From Corallium rubrum (Eukaryota; Cnidaria; Anthozoa; Scleralcyonacea; Coralliidae): a DNA stretch of 64,000 bases. A program made the translations under genes and the position numbers. The notes beneath the pieces were generated by a model that saw only the letters and a list, made by a program, of their open reading frames with translations, was not told where the DNA came from and did no database searches. Positions 10,910 through 21,851 of this stretch are shown here, in pieces. The stretch's first letter is position 1. Each line of letters opens with the position of its first letter. The DNA lies in assembly GCA_964035015.1 (NCBI GenBank), contig OZ036013.1, positions 7,704,551 to 7,768,550 on the forward strand, in the 5' to 3' direction.

Positions 10910-10934
10910 ACGAATAATTGAAGCCGAACTGTCA

Positions 10935-10977
10935 GTTACCTGAAGATCGCAATACGCGTGAAACTCGGAGTAGTGAC
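10935..10977 (+). ncRNA. Hammerhead-ribozyme-like motif, PLE2 right end
   Basis: An exact inverted counterpart of 8242-8284. The core CTGAAGA is at 10940-10946, stem II at 10948-10958, GAAA at 10960-10963, GTA at 10970-10972, and the predicted cut is after 10972. Stem I pairs 10935-10939 with 10973-10977. Both copies being intact fits selection or recent duplication. Confidence 0.6.
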
Positions 10978-10999
10978 GAAACCATTTTAACTATTTTAT

Positions 11000-11083
11000 T
11001 ACGCTCTACCTTTCATGGTATCGAGCACTCTTGAACCATCCGCCAGCTTTGTAACATCCATGTTACAAACTTGCTTTAGTATA

Positions 11084-11116
<33 letters not shown>

Positions 11117-11480
11117 CATACTTAAAGACATATAAACTTTATTTTTTGGGGATAAGTGTTAAAATTGGTTATGAATTTGAATTAAACAATAAATTCACAG
11201 TTGATGTTAAAAAACATTACAATAAACGCCGCCCTTGAATAAACGCCACCCTCGAATAGACGCCGCACCCGCAATGCGAAAAAATTTAATAAACGCCGGC
11301 CGCGGCTTTTATTCAAGGTAATACGGTAATTGATCTGCTCGCCACTTACAAATCACGATATTTTGCTCAACATCGTCCAATAATTGTTAATAATTTGATT
11401 CGTTTTTATTATACTACTTAGTTTTATATTAATATCAAGTTTTGTCCAGTTATCAGTTTACGTTCCAGATTGTGTTTATT
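11000..11480. repeat. (AT)n tract and AAACGCC-type short repeats, no gene
   Basis: An AT tract lies at about 11080-11115. At 11221-11310 a diverged short unit of the form AATAAACGCC is repeated about four times. Nothing coding is visible. Confidence 0.6.
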
Positions 11481-11530
11481 AAAGCCGTGTTTACACTGCA
11501 AGCCTCTTGGCCTGGCCTGGCCTTGGCTAA
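11481..11530. repeat. Terminal-like segment AAAGCCGTGTTTACACTGC
   Basis: This segment recurs inverted at about 15950-15996 (GCAGTGTGAACACGGCTTT). The two could be the ends of a roughly 4.5-kb element, or two copies of one MITE end. The interior shows no transposase. Confidence 0.4.
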
Positions 11531-11820
11531 CCTGAGTATCAGTCTCTCTTTGAAAGAGAGCCTGACACAAATCATTGATTCTTCTCCTCCTCCTCCCCCC
11601 CCCCCCCCCTATTCATGTGACGCACCATAGCCAATAAAAATCACTTCCTGTTTTGTATTGCGTGTATCTATAAAAAGCCTCACCGAACAAATTAACAATT
11701 TAACATCCAACCAAATCGAACCTCAACAAATTCATTGCTTGTGCATAAACATCTTCAAACACACGTTTATTCAGTTTTCAAGTAATCTTTCGAAGTGGCA
11801 ATGCCGAAGTAAAATCTATA

Positions 11821-12405
11821 CATCCTCGTTCCCAGGGCCTCCTCGGTACACTGGGAAATCAGAGGCCCTGGTCAGATGAAAACCGGATGTCCTAGATTCT
11901 AGGACATTGAGTCATTGAATATATCACATCGCCCTTGGTTGCGAACATGGACATAATATAACGAAACAAACGAGATAAACTCAGATATTTGAAGAAAAGC
12001 TGCTTTATTATGACGTCCCAAAGGTTTGGTGTTTACTGTTCTTCTCGCTGGACAAAATAATACAATTTCGCCTACCGAAATGCTATTCAAGGGTAGGTTG
12101 TTTACGAACATAATTTTCCGTCGCCGACGAATGAGTCACCGAGTCACGCTTTGTCTAAAATCGATCGATTTTGAGAGTTAAATGATGAAATTCATCGCAG
12201 TTCCAATTCGCTTTAGGAATCCTACTTTGTTGGCTTTATTTGTAGACTTTTCCAGTGTTATCTGAGCGATAATCTTCACTCTATTCACACAGTTGTTTGA
12301 CAGTTGAAAATATATTTTCCCACTTCCTGTTTTCGACAATAGCTTTCGTCCAGCCAATCACACGCTTCAATCGTTTTCATCTGGGAGGCGCTGGGAACGA
12401 GGATG
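11821..12405. mobile_element. Non-autonomous TIR element, 585 bp
   Basis: The ends are inverted: CATCCTCGTTCCCAG at the left and CTGGGAACGAGGATG at the right. The flanks are AATCTATA and AATCTAGTA, an imperfect 8-9 bp target duplication. The terminus resembles that of the RecQ elements at 48.7-60.9 kb. No ORF of note lies inside. Confidence 0.6.
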
Positions 12406-12431
12406 AATCTAGTACTGCATACTGCAATGAA

Positions 12432-12563
12432 CTACCCTGGGTGCCAGAGGTTTTTCGACGCTCGTGGGGGATAACGGGGACACGCGAGGACGCCAGGCGG
12501 TAAAGTGGCAGGGGCCAACCCGGAAGGCGAGCGCGAAAAACCTCTGGAACACCGAGCCGTGTT
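12432..12563. mobile_element. Hairpin MITE (CCAGAGGTT family), copy 1
   Basis: The ends GTGCCAGAGGTTTTTCG and CGAAAAACCTCTGGAACAC form an imperfect hairpin. An inverted relative lies at 13548-13664. Confidence 0.7.
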
Positions 12564-13547
12564 TTACCGTTTTGATTTGAATTTGAAACCGCCGTACCCG
12601 AGGGCCGTACGGATAAATGATATTATATTTTAACAATGAATCCAGAGTCAAGTCAATTTTGTTTTTCTCAAACAAGTAATAATGCTATCGTCTCGACAGT
12701 CTTCTATACATTAGACCACTAAAAATTGCTCAAATTTAATAAAACTGGCTTGATTTTAGTTCGGGACGTGACAACTATAAACTTTCAAATCCGCCGTCTA
12801 GCTGTTACTTGTCATGCAGACACTCAAACAGTTATAACTTCCAAACTATGCATTGTTGAACGATATCTTGTACGTATGTTGTTATAAACTTCCCTTTGAT
12901 GTGTGGCTGATGTTTCTGGGTTATATGGAACTTTTTCAAATGTCCAAAATGTTCACTCAATAATAAATACATATTTATTTACACATGAAGTCGATTATAG
13001 AATTTCAGATGTTTCATTATATTAAACGCAGGAACTTGAACGACTTGAACTACACTTCAAATGAAAGCTTATAGGTTTCTACAACATACTTACAGGATAT
13101 ATTTCAACGAATCGATGCTATCTTGTTGTTTGTTATATATATTTTCAATGACGAAGACGTCTCGTCGCGGAATGAAGCTAAAGTAAACAGGTAGTCGCTT
13201 TGATGCTCGTTAAGCTCGTAACGAGTCGAGACTTTTCCCACGCAATCAAGAACAAAGGCAATCCAAAAAAATGTGAGTTGTATATCAACGTGGAGCGAAA
13301 GTATAGGCTCCAAAAGGACCAAAACCGAGACAGAATATATATAGAAGGAAATCACTGGAGATGACTGCACCTTCTATACCAGACGAAGTTTAATATTATA
13401 CTCATGTTATTATTATTCAAGATGTGCGATAGCCAATGAAACTTATTGTTAACAAAAAGATCCTTCGCTTGACCAATCAACGTCTTACGTCCATATTTTG
13501 GAACGTACTGACCCAGACAACCTTTTCATTGGCTCGGCGCGATCAGA

Positions 13548-13664
13548 GAAACGGCTCGGTGTTCCAGAGGTTCTTCCCGCTCGCCCTGCGAATTTACCGC
13601 CTGGCGTCCTCCCGTATCCCCAATTGTCCCTACGAGCGTGGAAGAACCTCTGGCACCCAGGGTA
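13548..13664. mobile_element. Hairpin MITE (CCAGAGGTT family), copy 2 inverted
   Basis: This has the same termini as 12432-12563 in the opposite orientation, with GGTGTTCCAGAGG at one end and CCTCTGGCACC at the other. The stretch between the two copies has no gene that I can support. Confidence 0.7.
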
Positions 13665-15144
13665 GCAATGAACCAGCAATTTGCAATTAGGGAAATTATT
13701 TAACAATCGGGATTTGGGACCACCAAATATTTTAATATTTGATTACAATAATTCTCAAATATATTCCCAAATATTTTAATTAAATCACAACGGCAATTCC
13801 GATTTTCCGAATAGCCACAACATGCATGTTAAATGTTTTCACCAAACGTTTTGATGTTTCATTTCAACAACTGCTTTAGCTTGGCGACGAGATCATTTAA
13901 ATTTCGGTCTCACGCGTTTCAGTTCAGATTCAGACATTCAGTCAAGCAAAGGCTGCAAAGCGGCCTTGATATGGTTTGTATTCAGACTTTATACCTATAC
14001 AGTACTATAAGTGTATAAGTTCCAGTAGACTATAAATTACGGACACTGCGTTCGCTTTTCAGATCAGAACGAACTTTCAAGCCCAACTGTTTCTTCCCGT
14101 AGTCAGACGACAAGACAGCAGCAGTGTTTTGTTTTGACAGCTAGGCTGGTTTCAATACACATTGTACAGTTCTTGCTCGGAGGTTCCTTCTTTAGCTTCT
14201 TTAATCGCTCTTGTCCATGAAAATGGCAAAAATGCTAACGGTAAATTTGAGAAAACACAAACTTTCTAGTCGGAGTCTGGGCGGCTTGAATCAGTTAATT
14301 ACTTAATTTCCGTTGATTATTTCCGGCTTTTGTCTCTCAACCAATCAGGGTTTCGTTCAGATTCTGGACGAAGAACACGGGTCTATGAATAGATTTGTGT
14401 CAGCCCCCTAGGCCTTGGCGTAACTTTGGCCTACTTTTTGTTTCGTTCCCCGCAGGAACGAAACTGTTACTGTGTTAGCTTTCCATTGATATCACAAAAG
14501 AAACTGTCATCACAGATGAAAATAGTCCAATCACAGTGCAGTGTTGTTGGCAGCATAAGCCAAAACTTCGATCTTATCCAATGAAATCAAAATTCCGCAT
14601 AAAAAAATTTAGTTGTAGGCGTGGTTAAACGCCAAAACGAAGTGAAATAATATTGCTGATATAGCATAATTAGCTGAACGACGCAAACAATCCCGTGAGA
14701 AGTGAATCACACAATATTATCGAACAAGCGAATGCCGAGACTGTTGGAACTTTCCTCTCTTTGAATTCTCCGAAATTGCACTAACTGCTCGTTGCCGCTT
14801 TAGATTTAATAATAAAGATTGAGATTGGGCGAATAGCATTCCGAAAGGTCGGGTCGAGTCAGTGCTCAATCACTCCAGTATTTATTCCGATCAAATACAA
14901 ACTTTGAAAGAATTACACACAGTTTGAAGATTATTTAATAAATTTTAACTTAAATATATCGGTGGCATATAAATGACCGCTAATGTAGCGGGCTTTCCTA
15001 AACAGCGACATTTTATGTATCTACATATAAATAACCGCAAAATTTCAGTCGTACTGACGCCATATGTGACCGTGTATAGGAGGCAAATAAAACGTTGCCA
15101 AAATAATTGTGTTCTCAAGAAAATTGCGAGACGCTAGCAGGTAA
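13665..15144. other. No gene seen
   Basis: AT-rich sequence with only short, low-complexity ORFs on either strand. No recognisable domain, RNA gene or clear repeat structure. Confidence 0.5.
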
Positions 15145-15479
15145 GGCCTGGTTTATATATCGCACAATCGTCGCATTTAATTAAGACAAATTTATAATTC
15201 ATATTAACTTAGTCGATTAGATGACGTCAATGCGACTTCGTTTTATACGACGAAATTAATTCAGACGAATTTAATGTTTTGCACATTAAAACACAAAAAA
15301 TTAAATTAAGAGCAGGAAATTTATACATTTAATTCGTTGCCCCGTGACGCGCATTTCAGTCTGATCACGACGGATGTCACGGACACAACGTCTTAGACGA
15401 ATTTACTCCCCATTTAATTGATTAATTACTGTAAATTCGTCTGAAATACGACGATTGTGCGACGTATAAACTAGCCTAA
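15145..15479. mobile_element. Non-autonomous TIR element, about 335 bp
   Basis: The left end (GGCCTGGTTTATATATCGC) and right end (GCGACGTATAAACTAGCC) are imperfect inverted repeats that continue inward through ACAATCGTCG. There is no coding capacity. Confidence 0.6.
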
Positions 15480-15528
15480 AAGAAACAGGAAGTGTGACTG
15501 TCCCGCTGTATGTTTTGTTGATGTTGAT

Positions 15529-15574
15529 GTTTATCCATTGAATGACATCATTGATGTCATTCAATGGATAATCT
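15529..15574. repeat. Perfect short palindrome
   Basis: TTATCCATTGAATGACATCA is followed directly by its reverse complement. It would form a strong hairpin of about 20 bp. Function unknown. Confidence 0.8.
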
Positions 15575-15849
15575 CATAATCATCAACAAAACATACACAT
15601 CAAGTTCAAATTGAATCTGTTCAAATTCAGTTCCCCCGTAGGCCAACAACCAATTGTAACGTTACCTCTCCGCGACAGCGTAACCATCAAAAAATTTTGC
15701 TTCCAAAATTGTAGGCCTTGTCGCGTCAGACCACTGGCGCGAATTGGCCGAGCTAAAATTCGTCATTGCCACCCAATCGACATGCAACAGCTCTTATAAG
15801 AGGCTGGCGGGAACGAAACAGCTATTTCTTTTTAGAAATAGTTTCTTGT

Positions 15850-15996
15850 TGGCAGTGTAAACACGCCCTGGGCTGGCTAGGCCAGGCCTTGGCCAGAATA
15901 TCTGGTCTTGCTTCTTTCGTTGGCCTATAAACACGACACATTTACCCCGGGTCAGGCCAAGGCCAGGCCATGGCTTGCAGTGTGAACACGGCTTTA
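15850..15996. mobile_element. Hairpin MITE with CAGTGTAAACACG ends
   Basis: The ends GGCAGTGTAAACACG and GTGTGAACACGGC are inverted, with nested GGCCAGGCC / GGCCAAGGCC stems inside. It is related to the terminal-like segment at 11481-11530. Confidence 0.55.
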
Positions 15997-16235
15997 GAAA
16001 ACGCACGCGGCTATTGGCTTAAAGCCGTGTTTCTATAACTGTATGTAAACATGGAGAAAATGTCCACGCCGTCCAATACGCCATTGTTCGCCGTAAAACC
16101 TGCAGCATCATACATACGCCATCCAGTACGTCATCATACGCCATTTTGAACAGTAAGGAATTTACGCTTTTATGCTATGGCTATTTTTATGTTATACCTA
16201 TTCTCGATGAGTTATTTTATAAAAGAAATATATAT

Positions 16236-16372
16236 TATTTACCGGCTGGGAGGTCCGTATAGAGAAATATTTCCCGAGGTCTCAAAAACTGCCCGAGGCC
16301 GCAGGCCGAGGGTCGTTTTTGAGACCAAGGGAAATATTTCTCTATACGGACCGACCAAAACGGTAAATAATT
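16236..16372. repeat. Hairpin of the R1 repeat family, solitary
   Basis: TTATTTACCGGCTGGGAGG at one end and its near complement CCAAAACGGTAAATAA at the other enclose a GAGGCCGCAGGCC core. The same hairpin forms one end of longer R1 copies at 16688, 31757 and 39826. Confidence 0.75.
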
Positions 16373-16997
16373 TTTTTTTTAATTATCTTCGCTTGGTTCT
16401 TTTGGTCTTCATCAGTGTTTAGAGTGAATAAAAAAGGGAAGTTTCTGCTGTTTCTTTCGAAAAAGAAAATTAGATTTTAGGTCTCTTTCACGGATGAAAA
16501 ACTCGATTTCAAAATTTTTGATTTCGTTTAAGTTTATTTTCAAACGTTTTAAGAATATTTTACGGCCTATAAAACACATTTAAAAAAAATTTGTTTTGAG
16601 CGGTCCGTACGGGCTCATACGGACAGCTCGTTAGCCAATCAGAAAGCAGGATTTGGTAAAATACGGTTCGAAAAAAAATAAATATATGTTATTTACCGGC
16701 TGGGAGGTCCATATAGAAAAATATTTGCCCGAGGTCTTAAAGAAGGCCCGAGGCCGCAGGCCGAGGGACATTTTTGAGACGGAGGGCAAATATTTTTCTA
16801 TACGGACCGACCAAAACGGTAAATAACGTATTTATTTTTTTATTTATTGTTGCATAATTAGATCAATTAACATAATTGAATTAAGTTGCGTAATCGAATG
16901 ACGTTCACGTGATATTCAAAAGTCCAAGGTTTATCGTTCGACAGTAAACTATGGAAAGCCATAACTGTCTTAAGTGATGAAGTATCTTTATATTAGG

Positions 16998-17355
16998 TGC
17001 TTTTGTCATTATACGCGGTGCTGTTGTCATTATACGCGGTGCTTTCAGCATTATACGCGGTGCTTTCAGCATTATACGCGGTGCTTTCAGCATTATACGC
17101 GGTGCTTTCAGCGTTATACGAGGTGCTTTCAGCGTTATACGAGGTGCTTTCAGCATTATACGAGGTACTTTTGTCATTATACGCGGTGCTTTGGACGTTG
17201 TACGAGGTGGTTTCGTCATTACGTGCAGTGCTTTGAACATTATACGCGGTGCTTTTGTCATTACGTGCTGTAGATTGATTATACGCGGTGCTTTTGTCGT
17301 GCCGTGAATATATTTTACCGTACGGTGAATATATTTCACCGTACGGTGAATATAC
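16998..17355. repeat. 21-bp tandem array, left arm
   Basis: The unit is close to GCATTATACGCGGTGCTTTCA, about 13 copies with variants, followed by a GTACGGTGAATATATTTCACC unit of the same period that is itself palindromic. Because 21 is a multiple of three the array is open in several frames and gives artefactual ORFs with a seven-residue period. I do not regard these as genes. Confidence 0.9.
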
Positions 17356-17770
17356 CTCACCAACGTTCTTCTGAACAGCGGTCTCTGTCAATACAACAGA
17401 GGTAGGTACGTCATGTTAGGGTGCACATAGTGGTTTTTATGCATATATGTTGGTTGATACTTCATGTATGCCTATTATAAGGTCTAATATGGAAAGCGTG
17501 ATGAAATATCTTCATATTAGTATGAGGGGGGATTTCCGCCAAAATTCAACTTACATTATGTAATTAACAGAGGCATTTTGTTAACCTGTTTGGTATTCTA
17601 TTATGCTGTTTTGCATTTCGTTGTGCCGTTTCGTATTTCATTATGCTGCTTCGTATTTTGCTTTCATTATGTTTCATTATGCTTACGTCATGTTCTGCAT
17701 GACTCTCAGTAACACTTTTTAGCACACACGGCCGCGCAAAACTGGAACTAAGTTATATATATGTAAAAAC

Positions 17771-18437
17771 ATGGCTGAGGATTTGGAAGGACGGCAGTTT
17801 ATAATAAATCGCATTGGATGTTGTATTTTAAACATTTTGCATCAAGTCGAAGCTCGCGGTGGAGAAGCTGAATGTTGGGATAATGCTCTCTTTAGACTAG
17901 AATGGCTATTTGGTGTCGTAACAAGACACTATCAATGTGGTTTTATTGATCGTCATGTTATCGATCTTCTTGCCGAAGCTTTGATTGATTTAACTTCAAT
18001 ATGCAGCTCAGAAGATATTAACGTTGAGCCCGAAGTTATTTTCACAGGCAATCGAGGAAGACCAAGGTTTAATATTCCTTACGAACAGTTGAGCTTTCTT
18101 GTGGAGAGACTGTTTAACCATTAAGCAAATCGCAGCCGCACTCGGTGTAATTGAGCGTACAGTCGAGCGACGATTACAGCACTTTGGGATGTCAATAAGG
18201 GGGACATATACAAATCTAACTCTGGAAGAGCTGGACTCAACAGTTAGGGGAAATATTAAGAACTCAGCCTTACACTGGTTATAAAAGAATGACAGGTTAC
18301 CTTGCTGCTCGAGGTCACAGAGTTCAGCAAAGAAGAGTCCGGGAATCAATGCGTCGGGTAGATCCGAAGGGAACTCTTATACGAGCACTAGAGTTGAATG
18401 TGATTAATCGTAGGAGTTATTCAGTAAGTTTCATCTC
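17771..18437 (+). pseudogene. IS3EU-like transposase, N-terminal part, left arm
   Basis: It begins M-A-E-D-L-E-G. A helical N-terminal region is followed by GRPRFNIPYEQL, a helix-turn-helix (L-T-I-K-Q-I-A-A-A-L-G) and a GYKRMTGYLAARG segment typical of the HTH_21 region before the integrase core of IS3-like transposases. From my knowledge of the family this matches the eukaryotic IS3EU group, in which an rve-type DDE domain follows. A frameshift at about 18110 is shared with the right arm. A further G insertion at 18249 is specific to this arm. The sequence stops at the palindrome centre just after S-Y-S-V-S-F, before any catalytic residues. Confidence 0.75.
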
Positions 18438-18456
18438 ATGTGCCAAAGTGCTAAAG

Positions 18457-19122
18457 GAGATGAAACTTACTGAATAACTCCTACGATTAATCACATTCAA
18501 CTCTAGTGCTCGTATAAGAGTTCCCTTCGGATCTACCCGACGCATTGATTCCCGGACTCTTCTTTGCTGAACTCTGTGACCTCGAGCAGCAAGGTAACCT
18601 GTCATTCTTTTATAACCAGTGTAAGGCTGAGTTCTTAATATTTCCCTAACTGTTGAGTCCAGCTCTTCCAGAGTTAGATTTGTATATGTCCCCCTTATTG
18701 ACATCCCAAAGTGCTGTAATCGTCGCTCGACTGTACGCTCAATTACACCGAGTGCGGCTGCGATTTGCTTAATGGTTAAACAGTCTCTCCACAAGAAAGC
18801 TCAACTGTTCGTAAGGAATATTAAACCTTGGTCTTCCTCGATTGCCTGTGAAAATAACTTCGGGCTCAACGTTAATATCTTCTGAGCTGCATATTGAAGT
18901 TAAATCAATCAAAGCTTCGGCAAGAAGATCGATAACATGACGATCAATAAAACCACATTGATAGTGTCTTGTTACGACACCAAATAGCCATTCTAGTCTA
19001 AAGAGAGCATTATCCCAACATTCAGCTTCTCCACCGCGAGCTTCGACTTGATGCAAAATGTTTAAAATACAACATCCAATGCGATTTATTATAAACTGCC
19101 GTCCTTCCAAATCCTCAGCCAT
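18457..19122 (-). pseudogene. IS3EU-like transposase, N-terminal part, right arm
   Basis: This is the inverted duplicate of the left-arm fragment. It keeps the frame through G-Y-K-R-M-T-G-Y-L and R-V-D-P-K-G-T, without the extra G found on the left, but has the same frameshift between the first 117 codons and the HTH. Ends at the palindrome centre with no DDE domain. Confidence 0.75.
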
Positions 19123-19569
19123 GTTTTTACATATATATAACTTAGTTCCAGTTTTGTGTGCTAAAAAGTGTTACTGAGAGTCATGCAGAACATGACGTAA
19201 GCATAATGAAACATAATGAAAGCAAAATACGAAGCAGCGTAATGAAATACGAAACGGCATACTAGAATGCAAAACAGCATAATGAAATACGAAACGGCAC
19301 AACGAAATGCAAAACAGCATAATAGAATACCAAACAGGTTAACAAAATGCCTCTGTTAATTACATAATGTAAGTTGAATTTTGGCGGAAATCCCCCCTCA
19401 TACTAATATGAAGATATTTCATCACGCTTTCCATATTAGACCTTATAATAGGCATACATGAAGTAGCAACCAACATATATGCATAAAAACCACTATGTGC
19501 ACCCTAACATGACGTACCTACCTATGTTATATTGATGGAGACCGCTGTTCAGAAGAACGTTGGTGAGGT

Positions 19570-19972
19570 ATATTCACCGTACGGTGAAATATATTCACCG
19601 TACGGTAAAATATATTCACGGCACGACAAAAGCACCGCGTATAATCAATCTACAGCACGTAATGACAAAAGCACCGCGTGTAATGTTCAAAGCACTGCAC
19701 GTAATGACGAAACCACCTCGTACAACGTCCAAAGCACCGCGTATAATGACAAAAGTACCTCGTATAATGCTGAAAGCACCTCGTATAACGCTGAAAGCAC
19801 CGCGTATAAGGCTGAAAGCACCGCGTATAATGCTGAAAGCACCGCGTATAATGCTGAAAGCACCGCGTATAATGCTGAAAGCACCGCGTATAATGCTGAA
19901 AGCACCGCGTATAATGACAAAAGCACCGCGTATAATGACAAAAGCACCGCGTATAATGACAAAAGCACCTAA
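19570..19972. repeat. 21-bp tandem array, right arm
   Basis: The inverted counterpart of 16998-17355, with about four more units than the left array. The unit is close to TGAAAGCACCGCGTATAATGC. Confidence 0.9.
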
Positions 19973-20859
19973 TATAAAGATACTTCATCACTTAAGACAG
20001 TTATGGCTTTCCATACGATGAGGTTGGCATGTATTGTTGGCAAAATATTTGACTAAAAGGTAAACTGACTTGTAGCGGTTTTGTTGAGCATAGCGGTTGG
20101 ATAACAGAAGAAAGACAGTTCAGTGTTAAAAGGTTTCAGCTTTTCTATCTTCTCGTGGTATGATTTTTTATATATATACTTCTATATAGTCAAATACTGT
20201 GTTCACAAGCTGATGTATGTTTTTCCTACCGTTTAAAACTGTTTTGTTTATAAATATCGCTCGTAAATTTTGCTTTTTCACAGTTTTCCGCTTGTGTTTC
20301 TTTTAAAATTCGCTGTTTACACATGAAGTTGTCAAAACCATTTGGATAATAAAACTCATTTGCATCCCCATAGCTCTCTGCTGAATATATTTTTTCTGTG
20401 TCAAGCGAAATAGTTATGAAAATCGATCAATTTTAAATGACAGAATGTAAAAAATAACTTTTTGGACCGCGGTCCAAGATATCATGAAATACGGCCCGCT
20501 CACGTAGCCAATCAAATTGCAGGAAAGCCCAGGATTCCGCCCGCTCACGACTAATAAAAAAATGAATAGAAAACATTTTCCGTGTTTACATACAGTTATA
20601 GAAACACTCGTGAAAGTTTGGGAGAATTCGAAAGTGTGAAAGTTTGGGAGAACTCGCCCTGTGGGCTCGTGTTCCCACATCAATTTCTCGTTCTTCCAAA
20701 CTTCCACTCGCGTGTTTCAAAAACTGTATGTAAACACGGAAATGTTTCCCATTTCTTAAACATAACGCAAAAACTTGAATTATACACGAAATAAAAGCCA
20801 GTTTATCAGAAAATTTTTAAAGTTCTAAAGTTCTAAAGATATTTAGCCACGACTGCATG

Positions 20860-20975
20860 TTTACACTATTACGGTACGGTCAGTCTTCCGTATATAGTCA
20901 CTACGCTTAGCACTCCGGCTGCAAATCACTACGCTATGGTAAATTTACCGTACCGCCATAGTGTAAACAGACGAT
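20860..20975. mobile_element. Hairpin MITE with GTTTACACTAT ends
   Basis: GTTTACACTATTACGGTACGG at one end and CCGTACCGCCATAGTGTAAAC at the other form an imperfect hairpin. Short and non-coding. Confidence 0.65.
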
Positions 20976-21851
20976 TTTTTTGTAACGGAACGCTCACCTC
21001 AATCCGGACCACCACCGTACCATAATATAAACAAAACCTTACTTTGTTCCAGTAGAATTCCCGCTGTCAGCGGTCCAGAACGGCAAGTGCCATGCAGACC
21101 ACTCAGGAACCAATCAAATTGCTGGATTCTTTTCCGATCAAATTCCGGACCGCTTACGAAATTATTCATATAATAAAAAATCTTGCAGGCAGCCATCTTG
21201 AATAAAGCCTGGTTACACAAAAAAATCTCGCTTCAAACACAAAATGACTTAGGAGTCATTTCAGAAGCTCAGTTATTTTTTTTTTGATCTGAGCTTTTAT
21301 ATTTACTTTCATATTAAAGTTTGTATTTCCAAAATAGTACATAAAGATAAATTATAATTTGCATACACAATGTCCTGTTGCAGAAGAAATATTTCCCAAT
21401 AGACCATTTATTTGCACGTTGCCGCGTACGATGGCGTTGGGTGACAACAACTACCAGAATACTTTGCAAGTATTCTATATAGGTTTCGACTAAAATGGAT
21501 GAGTCCTTCCGCGGCTTTTCCAAAATCTGTCGTTAAATTTGCTTTTTTCCAAATTACAGAAATTTCGTAAAATCTACCTATTGATTACTTAAATTTGAAG
21601 AAATGTTTTAATGCAAAAAAATTGGGAGTCGCAGAACTCGTTTTTGTAATTAATTAAATTAAATTTAAATTTGCGGCCATTTTGTTACGTATTCTATGCA
21701 TAACGTCAGCGCTGTTTCATTCTTTTCCAAAATATTCAAATTATATTAAAAAAATATTCGAAAACGACCAGCTTTACTAGATTTTATTTATAATTAAGAT
21801 TTTTACATGTTTAATTTAGAGTTTTTCAGAACATCACATGAAAAGTATCTA

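Larger units (their letters stand above)
8218..10999. mobile_element. PLE2: head-to-head palindrome of a second Penelope-like family
   Basis: Arms 8218-9516 (minus) and 9705-10999 (plus) are near-perfect inverted copies around a 188-base unique loop (9517-9704) that belongs to the right copy. Each arm encodes the C-terminal half of an RT followed by a GIY-YIG nuclease. The protein is unlike PLE1: it uses YRDDG rather than YVDD and FLDITFDL after it, and has a CNC-type cysteine cluster before GIY-YIG. Both copies are 5'-truncated and joined at their truncated ends. The termini carry hammerhead-like sequences. Confidence 0.87.
16950..20015. mobile_element. Palindromic IS3EU-like foldback element
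   Basis: Left arm 16950-18437 and right arm 18457-20015 are inverted copies around a 19-base spacer. Arm lengths differ mainly by the number of 21-bp repeats and an extra roughly 45-base segment near 19260. Each arm has, from the outside in, a short terminal region, a 21-bp tandem array, an AT-rich leader and the N-terminal part of a transposase. The catalytic domain is absent from both arms, so this is a non-autonomous derivative. Confidence 0.85.
16688..20560 (-). mobile_element. R1 repeat copy, interrupted by the IS3EU-like palindrome
   Basis: The left part (16688-16949) and right part (20016-20560) match, in reverse, the R1 copies at 30730-31906 and 38836-39966. The 3-kb palindrome sits between them. 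Compared with the intact copies, about 300 bases of R1 are missing at the junction, so the insertion was accompanied or preceded by a deletion. Confidence 0.7.

Noticed and set aside
16905..17391. ORFs with seven-residue repeats (such as E-S-T-A-Y-N-A)
   Set aside because: Produced by a 21-bp tandem array that is open in several frames on both strands. No start context or conserved domain.
16974..19991. CRISPR-like array of evenly spaced repeats
   Set aside because: Units are contiguous without spacers, the genome is eukaryotic and the arrays sit inside transposon arms.
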